In this document: piece by piece, positions 46,753 to 55,460 of the stretch
Position numbering within the stretch: the first letter of the stretch is position 1
How the letters are laid out: every line of letters starts with the position of its first letter
Assembly (NCBI GenBank): GCA_005217565.1
Contig: SJCO01000005.1
Coordinates: forward strand, 62,001 to 126,000
Direction of reading: 5' to 3'
Origin: Puteibacter caeruleilacunae
GTDB taxonomy: Bacteria; Bacteroidota; Bacteroidia; Bacteroidales; Prolixibacteraceae
DNA: 64,000 nt
Made by a program: the position numbers and the translations under genes
The notes under the pieces: generated by a model
Told to the model about the DNA's origin: nothing
Database searches by the model: none
The model's input: only the letters and a program-made list of their open reading frames with translations

Positions 46753-48345
46753 TTATTTTTGTTCCGACATGCTTAGTTTTGCTGGTATTCCAGGTTGTTG
46801 AGCTTGCTTTAACTGTTTATCTGATTTTAATGATTTGTAGAAGCTGAAGCACATTACAATGATGATTATTGCAAATGGTAAACCTGTTAAGATTGAAGCT
46901 GTTTGCAAGGCCGTTAGTCCTCCTCCTACTAACAATACAGCTGCAACTACACCTTCCATTGAAGCCCAGAATATTTTTTGTCCTTTTGGTGCATCATGTC
47001 TTCCTCCTGAGGTCAATGTGTCTACTACATATGATCCTGAATCAGACGATGTTACAAAGAAACTAGCTACCAGTAGAATGGTTACTAATGATGAAAATGT
47101 AGTTAGTGGATACTGCTCTAATAGGTGATATATCGCAGTGGACACATCTTTGTTTACAGCATCACTAATGGCATGGTTTCCTAATAGTTCCTGGTAAATA
47201 GCACTTCCACCAAAGATCGACATCCATAGGAATGTAAGTATAGCTGGAACAAATAATACTCCTAGTATAAATTCTTTTAGTGTTCTTCCCTTTGAAATAC
47301 GGGCAATAAAGATTCCTACAAAAGGAGACCATGAAATCCACCATGCCCAGTAGAATACAGTCCATGCGCTTTGCCATCCTTTTGAGTCGCCAACACCTTT
47401 ATATGAGTTGGTCCAGAAACTAAGCTCGAAGAAACGATAGATGTAATGGCCAAAGTTCTGTACGAATGATTTGAATAGAAACAATGTTGGTCCTACTAAC
47501 AAAACAAACAACAACAGGAATAAAGCTAGCTTCATGTTCCACTCACTTAACTTTCTGATACCTTTATCGATACCTAATATTAGTGAGAGTGTAGCAAAGA
47601 ATGTAATGATAACAATCAATATCACCTGAACAGAGCTACTCGATTCTATGCCAAATAAATAATCCAAACCTGCATTTACTTGCTGTACACCTAGTCCAAG
47701 CGATGTTGCCAGGCCGAATAGCGTTGCAATAACCGATACAACGTCGATAATGTCTCCTATAGGACCATAAATCTTTCTACCCAATAGTGGAAAGAAAATT
47801 GATCGGATGGTCAATGGTAATTTCTTATTGAATGTAAAATAAGCTAATGCTGCACCAACTACTGCATATAATGCCCATACATGGAATCCCCAGTGCAAGA
47901 ATGTAACACCCATAGCTTCCTTTGCTGCCTGTACTTTATTAGTAGGATCAGTAAGGAATGGATTGCTCTGAAAATGAAATATTGGCTCAGCAACACTCCA
48001 GAAAAGAAGTCCGATTCCCATTCCTGCACTGAATAACATGGCAAACCAACCTCCTTTTGAGAATTCAGGTTTAGCATCAGGTCCTCCAATGCGGATATTC
48101 TTAAAACGACCGAAGCCTAGTGTTAAAGCAAAAATCAAAATACCGTTGATCATTAAGATAAAAAACCATCCGATATGAGTTGATATATAACTTTGGGTTG
48201 CAGAGAACATATTTTTCATAGGTTCTCCTACAATTAGTGTTGTTAAGACCAAAATGGCTATTATAACTAAAGAGGAAATAAAAACCGGCTTATTGGCTTT
48301 TACTCCAAAAAATGTTTTCTCATCGCTACGTAATCTTCGTCCCAT
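46753..48345 (-). CDS. BCCT-family betaine/carnitine/choline transporter
   Basis: 530-residue inner-membrane secondary transporter with about 12 membrane helices, normally importing compatible solutes such as glycine betaine by sodium or proton symport. Family signatures visible: GMGIGLLFWSVAEP in TM3, HWGFHVWALY, the tryptophan box WAWWISWSPFVGIFIARISKGRTLKEF, and FVTSSDSGSYVVDTLTSGG. Length is ordinary and no C-terminal osmosensory extension is present. A compatible-solute importer fits a marine or saline habitat. Its upstream region 48346-48833 holds its promoter, not identified. The start MGRRLRSDEKTFF is the only good ATG. Confidence 0.93.
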   Translation of the reverse strand: MGRRLRSDEKTFFGVKANKPVFISSLVIIAILVLTTLIVGEPMKNMFSATQSYISTHIGWFFILMINGILIFALTLGFGRFKNIRIGGPDAKPEFSKGGWFAMLFSAGMGIGLLFWSVAEPIFHFQSNPFLTDPTNKVQAAKEAMGVTFLHWGFHVWALYAVVGAALAYFTFNKKLPLTIRSIFFPLLGRKIYGPIGDIIDVVSVIATLFGLATSLGLGVQQVNAGLDYLFGIESSSSVQVILIVIITFFATLSLILGIDKGIRKLSEWNMKLALFLLLFVLLVGPTLFLFKSFVQNFGHYIYRFFELSFWTNSYKGVGDSKGWQSAWTVFYWAWWISWSPFVGIFIARISKGRTLKEFILGVLFVPAILTFLWMSIFGGSAIYQELLGNHAISDAVNKDVSTAIYHLLEQYPLTTFSSLVTILLVASFFVTSSDSGSYVVDTLTSGGRHDAPKGQKIFWASMEGVVAAVLLVGGGLTALQTASILTGLPFAIIIIVMCFSFYKSLKSDKQLKQAQQPGIPAKLSMSEQK

Positions 48346-48833
48346 ATTTTTAATCGTTGAAAATAATATACAAATTAATAAAGAAGTGTGTTTTGTAAGA
48401 TGCAGGAAATTAAGGGGTAGGCGGGTGTTTCGGTCTTCCCATTACGGAAACGACTCCGAGATGAATTACACCTAAAAATGATATGTTATGAACTCTATTT
48501 TTGTCTCCTGAACTTCTCATGAGGCTGCAAATGTAGTGAAATAATAGGACTTTAAATCATTTTGAAGGGTAATATGTCGAAAAAAGGTTCTGTGCGACAC
48601 AAAATGGATGATAGTTAAATCCTTCATATTTTCCTAGATTTGGTTGGGTATGAAGAGAACATGTTTTTTGTTTTGGGACGAAATTTTAATGTTTCGTAAT
48701 GTTGATTTTTTTTTGCAAAAATGAATGAGAGGTCGCTAAGATCATTAAATTTGTTTGCTACAAACTAATCCCCATAGCTACAGATCTTTGTTTTAATAGA
48801 TAAAATGAGCGATGGATAAAGGAATGAACGCTA
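48346..48833. other. Divergent intergenic region, BCCT / LysE
   Basis: 488 bp between divergent transporter genes. On the minus strand TTAATTTG, close to TAnnTTTG, lies just upstream of the BCCT ATG. ACGAAA/TTTCGT at 48678-48697 followed by a T9 run is a weak stem. A small GC-richer patch with CGGAAACGACTCCG lies near 48450. I see no gene or recognised riboswitch. Confidence 0.4.
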
Positions 48834-49481
48834 ATGAATAATGAATTAATTTATCTGATTAAAGGATTGATCCTAGGAATCTCTGTTGCAGCACCAATTG
48901 GTCCCATTGGTATTATTTGCATAAATCGAACAATGAATAAAGGGTATTTGTCGGGTGTAATATCAGGATTGGGTATCGCCACGGCCGATCTGATTTATGG
49001 TGTAATAGCTGGACTAGGATTAACGATTATTTCTAACCTATTGCTAGAGTATAAACTATGGCTTCAGGCTTTTGGAGTTATTAGTTTGGCCTATTTTGGT
49101 GTTAAAATTCTAGTTAAGAAGGCTGCAGATGTAAATGGCACGTTCTCTGAAAAGCGTGATCTATTGAAAGACTACTTCACAACATTTATCCTCACAATAA
49201 CAAATCCTGTGACCATTCTTTTATTTGTCGCAGTATTTGCAGGGCTTGGGTTGGCAAACAGTGAAAATAGTAAGCTTGCAATTTTCATGATGGTATCTGG
49301 CATCTTTGTTGGTTCAGGTATTTGGTGGTTATTTCTTAGTGGATTAATCGTTAAGTTGAAGTCACGCATTAGTCGTAAGCTTTTAAGGCGCATTGATGTG
49401 ATTTCAGGCCTGGTTATTCTTGGATTTGCCGTTGTGCTGATGGTTAATTTAATCCGCGAAATGATACTGCTTTTTGAATAG
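48834..49481 (+). CDS. LysE/RhtB-family amino-acid exporter
   Basis: 215-residue inner-membrane protein with about six hydrophobic segments, of the LysE superfamily that exports amino acids or related metabolites. Signatures: GLILGISVAAPIGPIGIICINRTMNKGYLSGVISGLGIATAD at the N-terminus (the conserved PGP-like APIGP and GxxxGxGxAxAD motif) and TLTNP-like TITNPVTILLFVAVFAGLG after the central loop. Length is typical. The start overlaps TAATGAATAATG; the ATG at 48834 gives MNNELIYLIKGLILG, the usual family beginning. The following small membrane protein starts 104 bp downstream and may be cotranscribed. Confidence 0.9.
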   Translation: MNNELIYLIKGLILGISVAAPIGPIGIICINRTMNKGYLSGVISGLGIATADLIYGVIAGLGLTIISNLLLEYKLWLQAFGVISLAYFGVKILVKKAADVNGTFSEKRDLLKDYFTTFILTITNPVTILLFVAVFAGLGLANSENSKLAIFMMVSGIFVGSGIWWLFLSGLIVKLKSRISRKLLRRIDVISGLVILGFAVVLMVNLIREMILLFE

Positions 49482-49585
49482 CGGAGAATTATTGTTTGCT
49501 GTTTCAATGATTTTATTTCGTAACTTGTTACAATAATAAACGTTATCGAACTATGTAACAAGAAATCAAAATAAATCATAGAACT

Positions 49586-49957
49586 ATGTTTGAACCAATT
49601 GACCCTAATAGTTTTTTCCTGGACTGGGAGCGTCTGGGCGAAGTGCTCGTTACGTTAAGTGTATTTGCTATCTTTGTTGAACGCGCGTTATCTATTCTGT
49701 TTGAATCACGATTTTTTATTAGTCGCTTTAAAGGTAAAAGTCTTAAAGAGCTTATTGCATTCCTTGTGGGTGTTGCAGTCTGTTTTTTCTGGAAATTCGA
49801 TGCTTTAAGCTTTGTATTCCCTCTGGAAAAAACCACTTTTGTGGGCTATATTATCACAGGAGCTATCATTGCTGGTGGCAGTAAAGGATCAGTTATTCTT
49901 TTTCAACAATTTATGAAAGTGAAGAGTACTGCACAGCGAGAAAATGATAATACTTAG
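49586..49957 (+). CDS. Small membrane protein of unknown function
   Basis: 123-residue protein with three hydrophobic segments at about 17-37 (LGEVLVTLSVFAIFVERAL), 55-70 (LIAFLVGVAVCFFW) and 83-106 (FVGYIITGAIIAGGSKGSVILF), and a polar C-terminus. A short acidic N-terminus before the first helix and the glycine-rich GAIIAGGSKGS turn are its most distinctive parts. I do not recognise the family. It lies between the LysE exporter and the endonuclease gene (55-bp gap) on the same strand. Real gene judged from clean length, start and membrane pattern. Confidence 0.7.
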   Translation: MFEPIDPNSFFLDWERLGEVLVTLSVFAIFVERALSILFESRFFISRFKGKSLKELIAFLVGVAVCFFWKFDALSFVFPLEKTTFVGYIITGAIIAGGSKGSVILFQQFMKVKSTAQRENDNT

Positions 49958-50012
49958 TGATTGAATGCCGATCAAATGAAGATTAGTATAAAAAAACAAA
50001 AATGACATTAAC

Positions 50013-51080
50013 ATGAGAATATTAATTATTATCCTGCTAGTTGTGGTTTGCTCTAATGTTGCCTGGGCTGATTATCTTGAAGTGCGACGGAGTGCAAATG
50101 TAAAAGCAGAACCAACAAGTAATGGTGAGGTTGTATATAAAGCTAAACCTGGCGAATTAGTTATTCTTCTAAATGAGGATAAGCAGTTTAATGGATATTA
50201 TCACATTAGAAGAAAAACAGGATTAGAGGGATATATTTATAGAACACTGGTTAGACGTCATAAGGGGCAAATCCCAGGAGATAGTAATACCTCCAATTCT
50301 GTTGCTGCTCAAATATATGGTGTGGGACAAGTTCCACAGGATTATTATGATGGTACAGAGAAGCTTAAAGGAGAGATGTTAAAGCGAAAATTGCATACAA
50401 TTATCAAAGGACACAAGGTGTTTTCTTATAATGACTTATGGGAGATATTACCAGAAACCGACCAGGATCCTAATAACAAGGATAATGTGATTTTACTTTA
50501 CACAGGGAGATCACAGAAGGCATTTAATCGGGATCGAGGAACTAAATTCGATTATGCTGCCCATGGGTACTCTTTGGTGGATTCATGGAATCGTGAGCAT
50601 GTGTGGGCTAAATCGCATGGTTTTCCTGATAAGAAAGATACTGCCTATACCGATATTCATCATTTAAGACCAGCTGATAGAAGTGTGAATTCTGCCCGAA
50701 ATACACGTTCTTTTGATTTCGCACAGGAACAGTATTTCGATAATGGTAACAAGGTAGAAACCGATTGTCATAAAGGAGATAACTGGACGTGGGAACCGCC
50801 TGATAATGTAAAGGGGGATGTGGCCAGAATGATTTTCTACATGGCAGTTCGTTACGAAGGACCGAATATGGACTTAGAGATTGTTGATGCTACACCGCCT
50901 AAAGGAACTAAAGATAAAATCCATGGCCGTTTGTCCACTTTGCTGAAATGGCATAACGAAGACCCTGTCGATAATTGGGAACGTAGACGAAATGATATTA
51001 TCTTTAAGGATTATCAAGGCAACCGAAATCCTTTTATTGATCATCCGGAACTTGTATATTTGATATGGGGGAACAATTAG
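50013..51080 (+). CDS. Secreted endonuclease I (EndA/NucM family) with N-terminal SH3 domain
   Basis: 355-residue secreted nuclease. Signal peptide 1-19 (CSNVAWA); bacterial SH3 domain about 20-85 (LEVRRSANVKAEPTSNGEVV, GLEGYIYRTLV), which usually binds cell wall; endonuclease I domain (PF04231) about 100-355. Active-site region WNREHVWAKSHGF followed by DIHHLRPADRSVNSARNTRSFDF matches the beta-beta-alpha-metal nuclease motif. The DYYDGTEKLKGEMLKRKLH stretch is the usual entry to this family in Bacteroidota. Likely cleaves extracellular DNA for nutrient or biofilm use. Confidence 0.93.
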   Translation: MRILIIILLVVVCSNVAWADYLEVRRSANVKAEPTSNGEVVYKAKPGELVILLNEDKQFNGYYHIRRKTGLEGYIYRTLVRRHKGQIPGDSNTSNSVAAQIYGVGQVPQDYYDGTEKLKGEMLKRKLHTIIKGHKVFSYNDLWEILPETDQDPNNKDNVILLYTGRSQKAFNRDRGTKFDYAAHGYSLVDSWNREHVWAKSHGFPDKKDTAYTDIHHLRPADRSVNSARNTRSFDFAQEQYFDNGNKVETDCHKGDNWTWEPPDNVKGDVARMIFYMAVRYEGPNMDLEIVDATPPKGTKDKIHGRLSTLLKWHNEDPVDNWERRRNDIIFKDYQGNRNPFIDHPELVYLIWGNN

Positions 51081-51172
51081 TTCTCCTTTTTCTTTCCTTA
51101 TCGCGTAATAACACTGCGATGCTTCCATGGTAATTTAGAATTTTAACTATAAAGCAGGCATCTTTAGCCCAT

Positions 51173-51289
51173 CTTGATCCCTTCTCTTCCCTATGTATGC
51201 CCTATACATTCCCTATCCTTTCCCTATTGGTTTGATAGGGAATATACGGGGTTGGTATGGTTTTGATAGGGAGAAAAGAAGGAATCAAG
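51173..51289. repeat. 117-bp imperfect palindrome containing a 4 x 11-bp CCCTAT array
   Basis: The outer arms CTTGAT/ATCAAG and inner matches (CCTTCTCT/AGAAAAGAAGG, CCCTAT/ATAGGG) form an imperfect inverted repeat over 51173-51289. In the left half CCCTAT recurs at 51189, 51200, 51211 and 51222, an exact 11-bp period; ATAGGG follows at 51235 and 51266. The gene-free region 51081-51502 otherwise shows only TGGACC/GGGTCA near 51420. The barrel gene at 51503 starts 214 bp downstream. Tandem 11-bp repeats are typical of OmpR/PhoB-type sites; a nonautonomous mobile element or structured RNA is the alternative. Confidence 0.65.
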
Positions 51290-51502
51290 TAGATTACTTC
51301 ATGGGTAATGGCTTGGTTTATCTTTGTTTGGTGTTTCTTAATATTTAACTCTCAAATTTTACTTTTTGAAAAATGAGATGATTGTAATGTTCATATAATT
51401 AGGAGGTAACGGAATCTTGGACCAGTGGGTCATAATTCTGGACCTTGATTGATTAATGAATCCACATTTTTGTATCAGTGTTTAAAACAAGAGTAAATAA
51501 TT

Positions 51503-52282
51503 ATGTGGAAAATTTATCTGTCAGTGTTGATCGGAATGTTCATGTCGCAAATGCTATATGGACAAGAATCCAGTAAGACATATCTGGATGTGGGAGTAGG
51601 AAGGTCGTTTTTTCAGGACCAAAAATACTCTGATGCAAAATGGAATGGAGTAAGTGGTCGAGTGGATTTTGGGAATGAAGAGCTGCGCAAGAATCACCTT
51701 AGGGGATGGAATCTGCAGGTTAATGTTGGAAGTGAAACGCCTAAAGGCCACAGTCATAGTGCCTCTATTGTAAATCCATCGCTTAGCTACTTTTACCTGC
51801 GACAAGTTAATGAGAAACTTTATTTAGGAGCTAATTGGACAATCGCCAATTTATACAATCGGTCGGTTAGTGGATTGGGTAATAATTCCAGTTTTACTGA
51901 TTTCTCTTCTTCAATTTCTTTACGTGGTTCATATGATTTGAATATTGGAAAGAAAGCATTAAAGATTTCAGCAGATGTTGGTTTGGTAAGTCTTTCAAAA
52001 ATGGTCATCAGTTTTGCTTATTCAGCACCTCAGTCTACCTTGAACGACGGAAAGTTTAATTTTCAAGACTCTAGTATTGATAGTCCTTCAGGAAAAGAGG
52101 GATTTCAATGGATGGCTCCATGGGACGATCTTCGAATTAAGACAAGCATCCAGTATGCGCTATCAAAGCGATTTGATCTGGTGTATCGATGGGAATATCG
52201 TAAGTATGAGTTGGTTAAGGATTATCCTACAATGTATGGATTGAATAGCCTATCGCTGAGGTATAATTTTAGATTAAGGTAA
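51503..52282 (+). CDS. Putative outer-membrane beta-barrel protein
   Basis: 259-residue secreted protein with signal peptide about 1-20 (MLYGQ). The body is a run of alternating amphipathic beta strands (YLDVGVGRSFF, GWNLQVNVGSE, NPSLSYFYLRQVNEKLYLGANW, SISLRGSYDL, LKISADVGLVSL, IKTSIQYALSKRFDLVYRWEYRKY) ending SLSLRYNFRLR, as in small outer-membrane barrels. No specific family recognised. It is followed after 11 bp by the S41 peptidase gene and is probably cotranscribed with it. The palindromic 11-bp array at 51173-51289 lies upstream and may regulate the pair. Confidence 0.7.
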   Translation: MWKIYLSVLIGMFMSQMLYGQESSKTYLDVGVGRSFFQDQKYSDAKWNGVSGRVDFGNEELRKNHLRGWNLQVNVGSETPKGHSHSASIVNPSLSYFYLRQVNEKLYLGANWTIANLYNRSVSGLGNNSSFTDFSSSISLRGSYDLNIGKKALKISADVGLVSLSKMVISFAYSAPQSTLNDGKFNFQDSSIDSPSGKEGFQWMAPWDDLRIKTSIQYALSKRFDLVYRWEYRKYELVKDYPTMYGLNSLSLRYNFRLR

Positions 52283-52293
52283 AACACGTTGAG

Positions 52294-53355
52294 ATGAAGA
52301 AATATATTGTATTTATAATAGCTGTAATGTTTTTCGCCTCATGTGAAGAGGTGTTGATGGAGAAAGAGCCAAAGGCTAATAACTTGAATGTCTTTGATGA
52401 ATACGCAACATTGATCAAAGAAAAATATGGCATGTTAGAATTTAAGAAGGTAGATATTGACGCATTGAGTGCAAACGTGCGAGCTTCTGTAACTAATGAA
52501 ATGTCAGAGAAAGAGTTGTTTGAGAAGTTGTCGCAGTTGACATTAAGTTTGCGTGATGGTCATTCAAATTTATTTGAAGCTGCCGAGAAAGATCTAACCG
52601 AGAATAGTTTCCAGACTTCTTTCGATATATTGGAGGGATATCCTGAGGCATTTAATATGGATATCATGATTAATAACTATATAGGAAAGAAGATCAATCC
52701 AGAATTGAAAGTCTTGCCAGATGAATCTAAAGAATCTATTAGGGCTGTATATGGAACATTGCCTGGACATGCTGATATAGCATATGTATGGATTCCATCA
52801 TGGGATATTTCTTTCGAGGATGCAGAGATTGAAGAGATGTTTGCCTTCTTTAAGGAGAAGAAAGGATTAATTTTTGATATTCGTCAGAATGGAGGTGGAG
52901 ATCCTGTGTTGGCAACAAAGTTTGCATCGTATTTCATTACAAAAGACACATATACGGGTTACGAACGTTTTAAAATAGGTCCTGGTGCCGAAGATTTTAA
53001 AGATAGTCGTACAATCTTGCATCCTGCGAAGAGTGATAATTTGTTCCCTGGAAAGGTTGCCGTGTTAATCGATAGGAATGTTTATAGTGCCTCATTAACT
53101 TTCTCTTATTCACTGTTTCCTGTTGAGAATGTAACCTTTGTAGGTCAACGTGCAGGAGGCGGAAGCGGTTCTGTCGCTGATGGATACTTGTTAAATGGTT
53201 GGTATTGGAGCCTGTCGGTTAGTGAGTATATCGATTATCAGGGGAATCATTTGGATGATGGCTTTGATCCTGATATAGCTGTAGACCTTAATTTGGAAGA
53301 TAAAACTAAAGACGAAATAATTGAACGCGCATTAGTGCATTTGTCGGCACAATAG
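52294..53355 (+). CDS. S41-family (C-terminal-processing-like) serine peptidase lipoprotein
   Basis: 353-residue lipoprotein with lipobox FASC (Cys17). Helical N-terminal part about 30-110 (LTLSLRDGHSNLF is the conserved pre-catalytic segment), then the S41 core about 140-350: GHADIAYVWIPSW, GLIFDIRQNGGGDPVLATKFASYF, and VAVLIDRNVYSASLTFSYS, in which Ser265 (YSAS) is the expected nucleophile; VGQRAGGGSGSVADGYLLNG follows. No PDZ domain is visible, so it belongs to the short tricorn/IRBP-like branch. Paired with the preceding barrel gene. Ends at a strong terminator. Confidence 0.9.
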   Translation: MKKYIVFIIAVMFFASCEEVLMEKEPKANNLNVFDEYATLIKEKYGMLEFKKVDIDALSANVRASVTNEMSEKELFEKLSQLTLSLRDGHSNLFEAAEKDLTENSFQTSFDILEGYPEAFNMDIMINNYIGKKINPELKVLPDESKESIRAVYGTLPGHADIAYVWIPSWDISFEDAEIEEMFAFFKEKKGLIFDIRQNGGGDPVLATKFASYFITKDTYTGYERFKIGPGAEDFKDSRTILHPAKSDNLFPGKVAVLIDRNVYSASLTFSYSLFPVENVTFVGQRAGGGSGSVADGYLLNGWYWSLSVSEYIDYQGNHLDDGFDPDIAVDLNLEDKTKDEIIERALVHLSAQ

Positions 53356-53390
53356 TTAGGTTAAACTGCGCTTATTGTTAAGAAATATTG

Positions 53391-53430
53391 TCCCCCTAAT
53401 TTTTAATATGGAAGATTAGGGGGATTTTTT
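53391..53430 (+). terminator. Rho-independent terminator after the S41 gene
   Basis: TCCCCCTAAT (53391-53400) pairs with ATTAGGGGGA (53415-53424), a perfect 10-bp stem, followed by T6 (53425-53430). Confidence 0.9.
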
Positions 53431-53437
53431 ATCTTTG
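53430..53437 (+). promoter_or_regulatory. Candidate -7 promoter box TATCTTTG for the AraC-type gene
   Basis: Exact TAnnTTTG match beginning at the last T of the upstream terminator and ending 15 bp before the ATG at 53453. It predicts a very short leader. No good -33 TTTG is seen, since the terminator stem occupies that position. Confidence 0.5.
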
Positions 53438-53452
53438 GCTAAAAAAAAGTAG

Positions 53453-54568
53453 ATGTATACATTGACGGCCGAGGAAATTATCGATCTTTTAGTGTTTGTG
53501 CAGGGAATTGTGTTTGGACTTGTCCTGTTATTTAAAGCAGAAGGAGGAATTGCTAAACGAATCCTTGGTTGTTTCTTATTGTCGTATAGTGTTGAGATTA
53601 CCGATCTAATATTGGAGAAGGGGAATTATTATGAAGTCTATCCCTCGCTATATTTTTTACCGATTTATTTCATAGGACTGACTTTCCCATTATTATTCTT
53701 GTATGCTAAGTCGGTTACAGCTAATCTTCGTTGGTCGAAAGATTGGATTCATCTCATTCCTGGATCTCTTGAGTTTATTATTGGAATGGTTCTGTTTACA
53801 ATTGCTTCATTGGGGATGATTAAGCACGATGGATGGGAAATTATATCAATGTTTTACTATTTGGGCGGATTCCTGTTTATGTTGTTTTATTCAATAAAGT
53901 TGTTTGTATACATCAATCGATATATGAGGAAAGCGAACGATTATTACTCAAATATGCAAGGGAAGAATATTCGTTGGGTATATCGTGTTGCTCTTTTGAA
54001 TTTGAGTATTGGGGTCGCTTTTATTGTTTTGATGTTTTTCCCGGAGGAGAATAACTATATATCAATTGATTTGATGCTAAGTGTGTTTAATGCAGTGTTT
54101 GTTTTCTGGATATCAATAGGAGGATTAATGCAGCTTACGATAAAAGAGGCTCCCGAAATGGAAGAGGTAGCTGTAGTAACCGAAGAATATACAAATGAAG
54201 AGAAGGATGAAAGTGTTGCAGAGAAACCATTAGATTATCAAGAGGAGTACAAGTCGATTGTTCAGGTATTAGAATCAGACAAGCTTTATGCCAATCCTGA
54301 ACTAACTTTAGGTAAGTTGGCTAAAGATGCAGGTATTAATCAGCGTGTTGTTTCTAAAGCGATTAATCAGAATGCCAATCAGAATTTTAATCTTTTTATA
54401 AATACATATCGTGTAGAAGAGGCTAAAAGATTATTGAAGAATGGCGAATATGAGGCTTTATGCATTGAGGCGATAGGTGAAATGGCTGGCTTTAATTCAA
54501 AGGCAACTTTTTATGCTACATTCAAGAAAATTTGTGGCATCTCTCCAAGTGTTTTCCGAGAATCTTAA
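53453..54568 (+). CDS. Membrane-anchored AraC-family transcriptional regulator
   Basis: 371-residue paralogue of the gene at 44505. About seven hydrophobic helices in residues 1-230 (IIDLLVFVQGIVFGLVLLF, LYFLPIYFIGLTFPLLFLYA, LLNLSIGVAFIVLMFF), a strongly acidic linker about 232-258 (MEEVAVVTEEYTNEEKDESV), and an AraC helix-turn-helix pair about 265-371 (LTLGKLAKDAGINQRVVSKAINQ, IEAIGEMAGFNSKATFYATFKKICGISPSVF). It lies directly upstream of the second ECF-sigma/FecR/SusCD cassette. Two 21-bp-spaced direct repeats typical of AraC-type sites lie in the gap, so it may control locus 3. Confidence 0.9.
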   Translation: MYTLTAEEIIDLLVFVQGIVFGLVLLFKAEGGIAKRILGCFLLSYSVEITDLILEKGNYYEVYPSLYFLPIYFIGLTFPLLFLYAKSVTANLRWSKDWIHLIPGSLEFIIGMVLFTIASLGMIKHDGWEIISMFYYLGGFLFMLFYSIKLFVYINRYMRKANDYYSNMQGKNIRWVYRVALLNLSIGVAFIVLMFFPEENNYISIDLMLSVFNAVFVFWISIGGLMQLTIKEAPEMEEVAVVTEEYTNEEKDESVAEKPLDYQEEYKSIVQVLESDKLYANPELTLGKLAKDAGINQRVVSKAINQNANQNFNLFINTYRVEEAKRLLKNGEYEALCIEAIGEMAGFNSKATFYATFKKICGISPSVFRES

Positions 54569-54577
54569 GCAAAAAAT

Positions 54578-54611
54578 GAAAGCCCCTAGTTAGTGGGGCC
54601 AGGGGACTTTC
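54578..54611 (+). terminator. Hairpin after the AraC-type gene
   Basis: GAAAGCCCCT (54578-54587) pairs with AGGGGACTTTC (54601-54611) with a one-base bulge. The tail TTGATG lacks a T-run. Confidence 0.5.
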
Positions 54612-54749
54612 TTGATGAGAAGTGCACTAAACTTCTGTATACTTCTTACGGAATTTGATTTTCTTACTCAATTTAATCAGAGAAAAATTCTTCTTCTCGA
54701 TTAAGTTTTAAGACAATAAGCGGCAATTATACGGAGAAACATATATTTG

Positions 54750-54786
54750 GGAGTCTGAAATTGTGTTATTGGAGTCCGAAATCATG
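54750..54786. promoter_or_regulatory. Two 21-bp-spaced direct repeats GGAGTCYGAAATYRTG
   Basis: GGAGTCTGAAATTGTG at 54750 and GGAGTCCGAAATCATG at 54771 are direct copies with a period of exactly 21 bp, two helical turns. The pair ends about 50 bp upstream of a TATATTTA box (54836-54843) and 85 bp upstream of the proposed sigma-factor start. The spacing suits an AraC-family dimer. Confidence 0.5.
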
Positions 54787-54870
54787 CATTTATTGTGATT
54801 TTGCCATGCTTCGTTTCGATTATTCACATAATTGCTATATTTACCAACTCAAACTTATAGGATAATTCTC

Positions 54871-55449
54871 TTGGATAATAACAGTAACGATTTTCGACTA
54901 ATAGAACAATTGCGTGAAGATAATCTTGAAGCATTTGATAAGCTATTTGCGCAATATGCACGAAAGCTTTATGGTTTTGCATTCCGTTATCTTAAATCGG
55001 AAGCAGACGCAGAGGAACTCGTTCAGGATATATTTTTGAAAGTTTGGGAGAATAGAAAAGGAATGCTAATAGAGACTTCCTTTAAATCCTATCTGTTTAA
55101 AATTGCCTATAATGATATCTTAAAGTTCTTCAGGAAAAAAGCATATCACCAACGTTATGTACGAGAAGCTTTAGCAATTTCAGATAATCATGACCTTTCG
55201 AGTGAGCGTATAGACTATGCATCAGCATTAGAAGAGGTGAATAGAGTAATAGAATTGCTACCAGAGCGTCGTCGTTTGATCTTTAAAAAGAGTCGACAAG
55301 AAGGTAAATCGTCAAAAGAAATTGCCGAGCAAATGAACTTGTCGCCTGGAACAGTAGATAATAATATCTCAAAAGCCCTAAGGTTTATCCGCGATAATTT
55401 AGGAAACGAATCCTTAGCAATAGCACTATACCTTTCCCTATTTTGCTAA
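54871..55449 (+). CDS. ECF sigma factor (RpoE-like), locus 3
   Basis: Extracytoplasmic-function sigma factor, 192 residues from the TTG at 54871 (MDNNSNDFRLIEQL), or 205 from another TTG at 54832. No ATG is available. The later start is preferred because it matches the usual family N-terminus and because a TATATTTA promoter-like box overlaps the earlier one. Region 2 (AFDKLFAQYARKLYGFAF, AEELVQDIFLKVWENR); region 4 (VIELLPERRRLIFKKSRQEGKSSKEIAEQMNLSPGTVDNNISKAL). Its FecR partner is unusually distant, 607 bp downstream, because a dispersed repeat lies between them. Confidence 0.9.
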   Translation: MDNNSNDFRLIEQLREDNLEAFDKLFAQYARKLYGFAFRYLKSEADAEELVQDIFLKVWENRKGMLIETSFKSYLFKIAYNDILKFFRKKAYHQRYVREALAISDNHDLSSERIDYASALEEVNRVIELLPERRRLIFKKSRQEGKSSKEIAEQMNLSPGTVDNNISKALRFIRDNLGNESLAIALYLSLFC

Positions 55450-55460
55450 TATGACGCTCA

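Noticed and set aside
48440-48480. GC-richer patch upstream of the BCCT gene considered as a riboswitch
   Set aside because: Only a tiny CGGA/TCCG stem is visible; no match to any riboswitch core I know.
49172-49579. 135-codon minus-strand frame overlapping the LysE gene
   Set aside because: Covers the coding strand of a clear LysE exporter; low-complexity Ile/Thr/Ser-rich translation without motifs.
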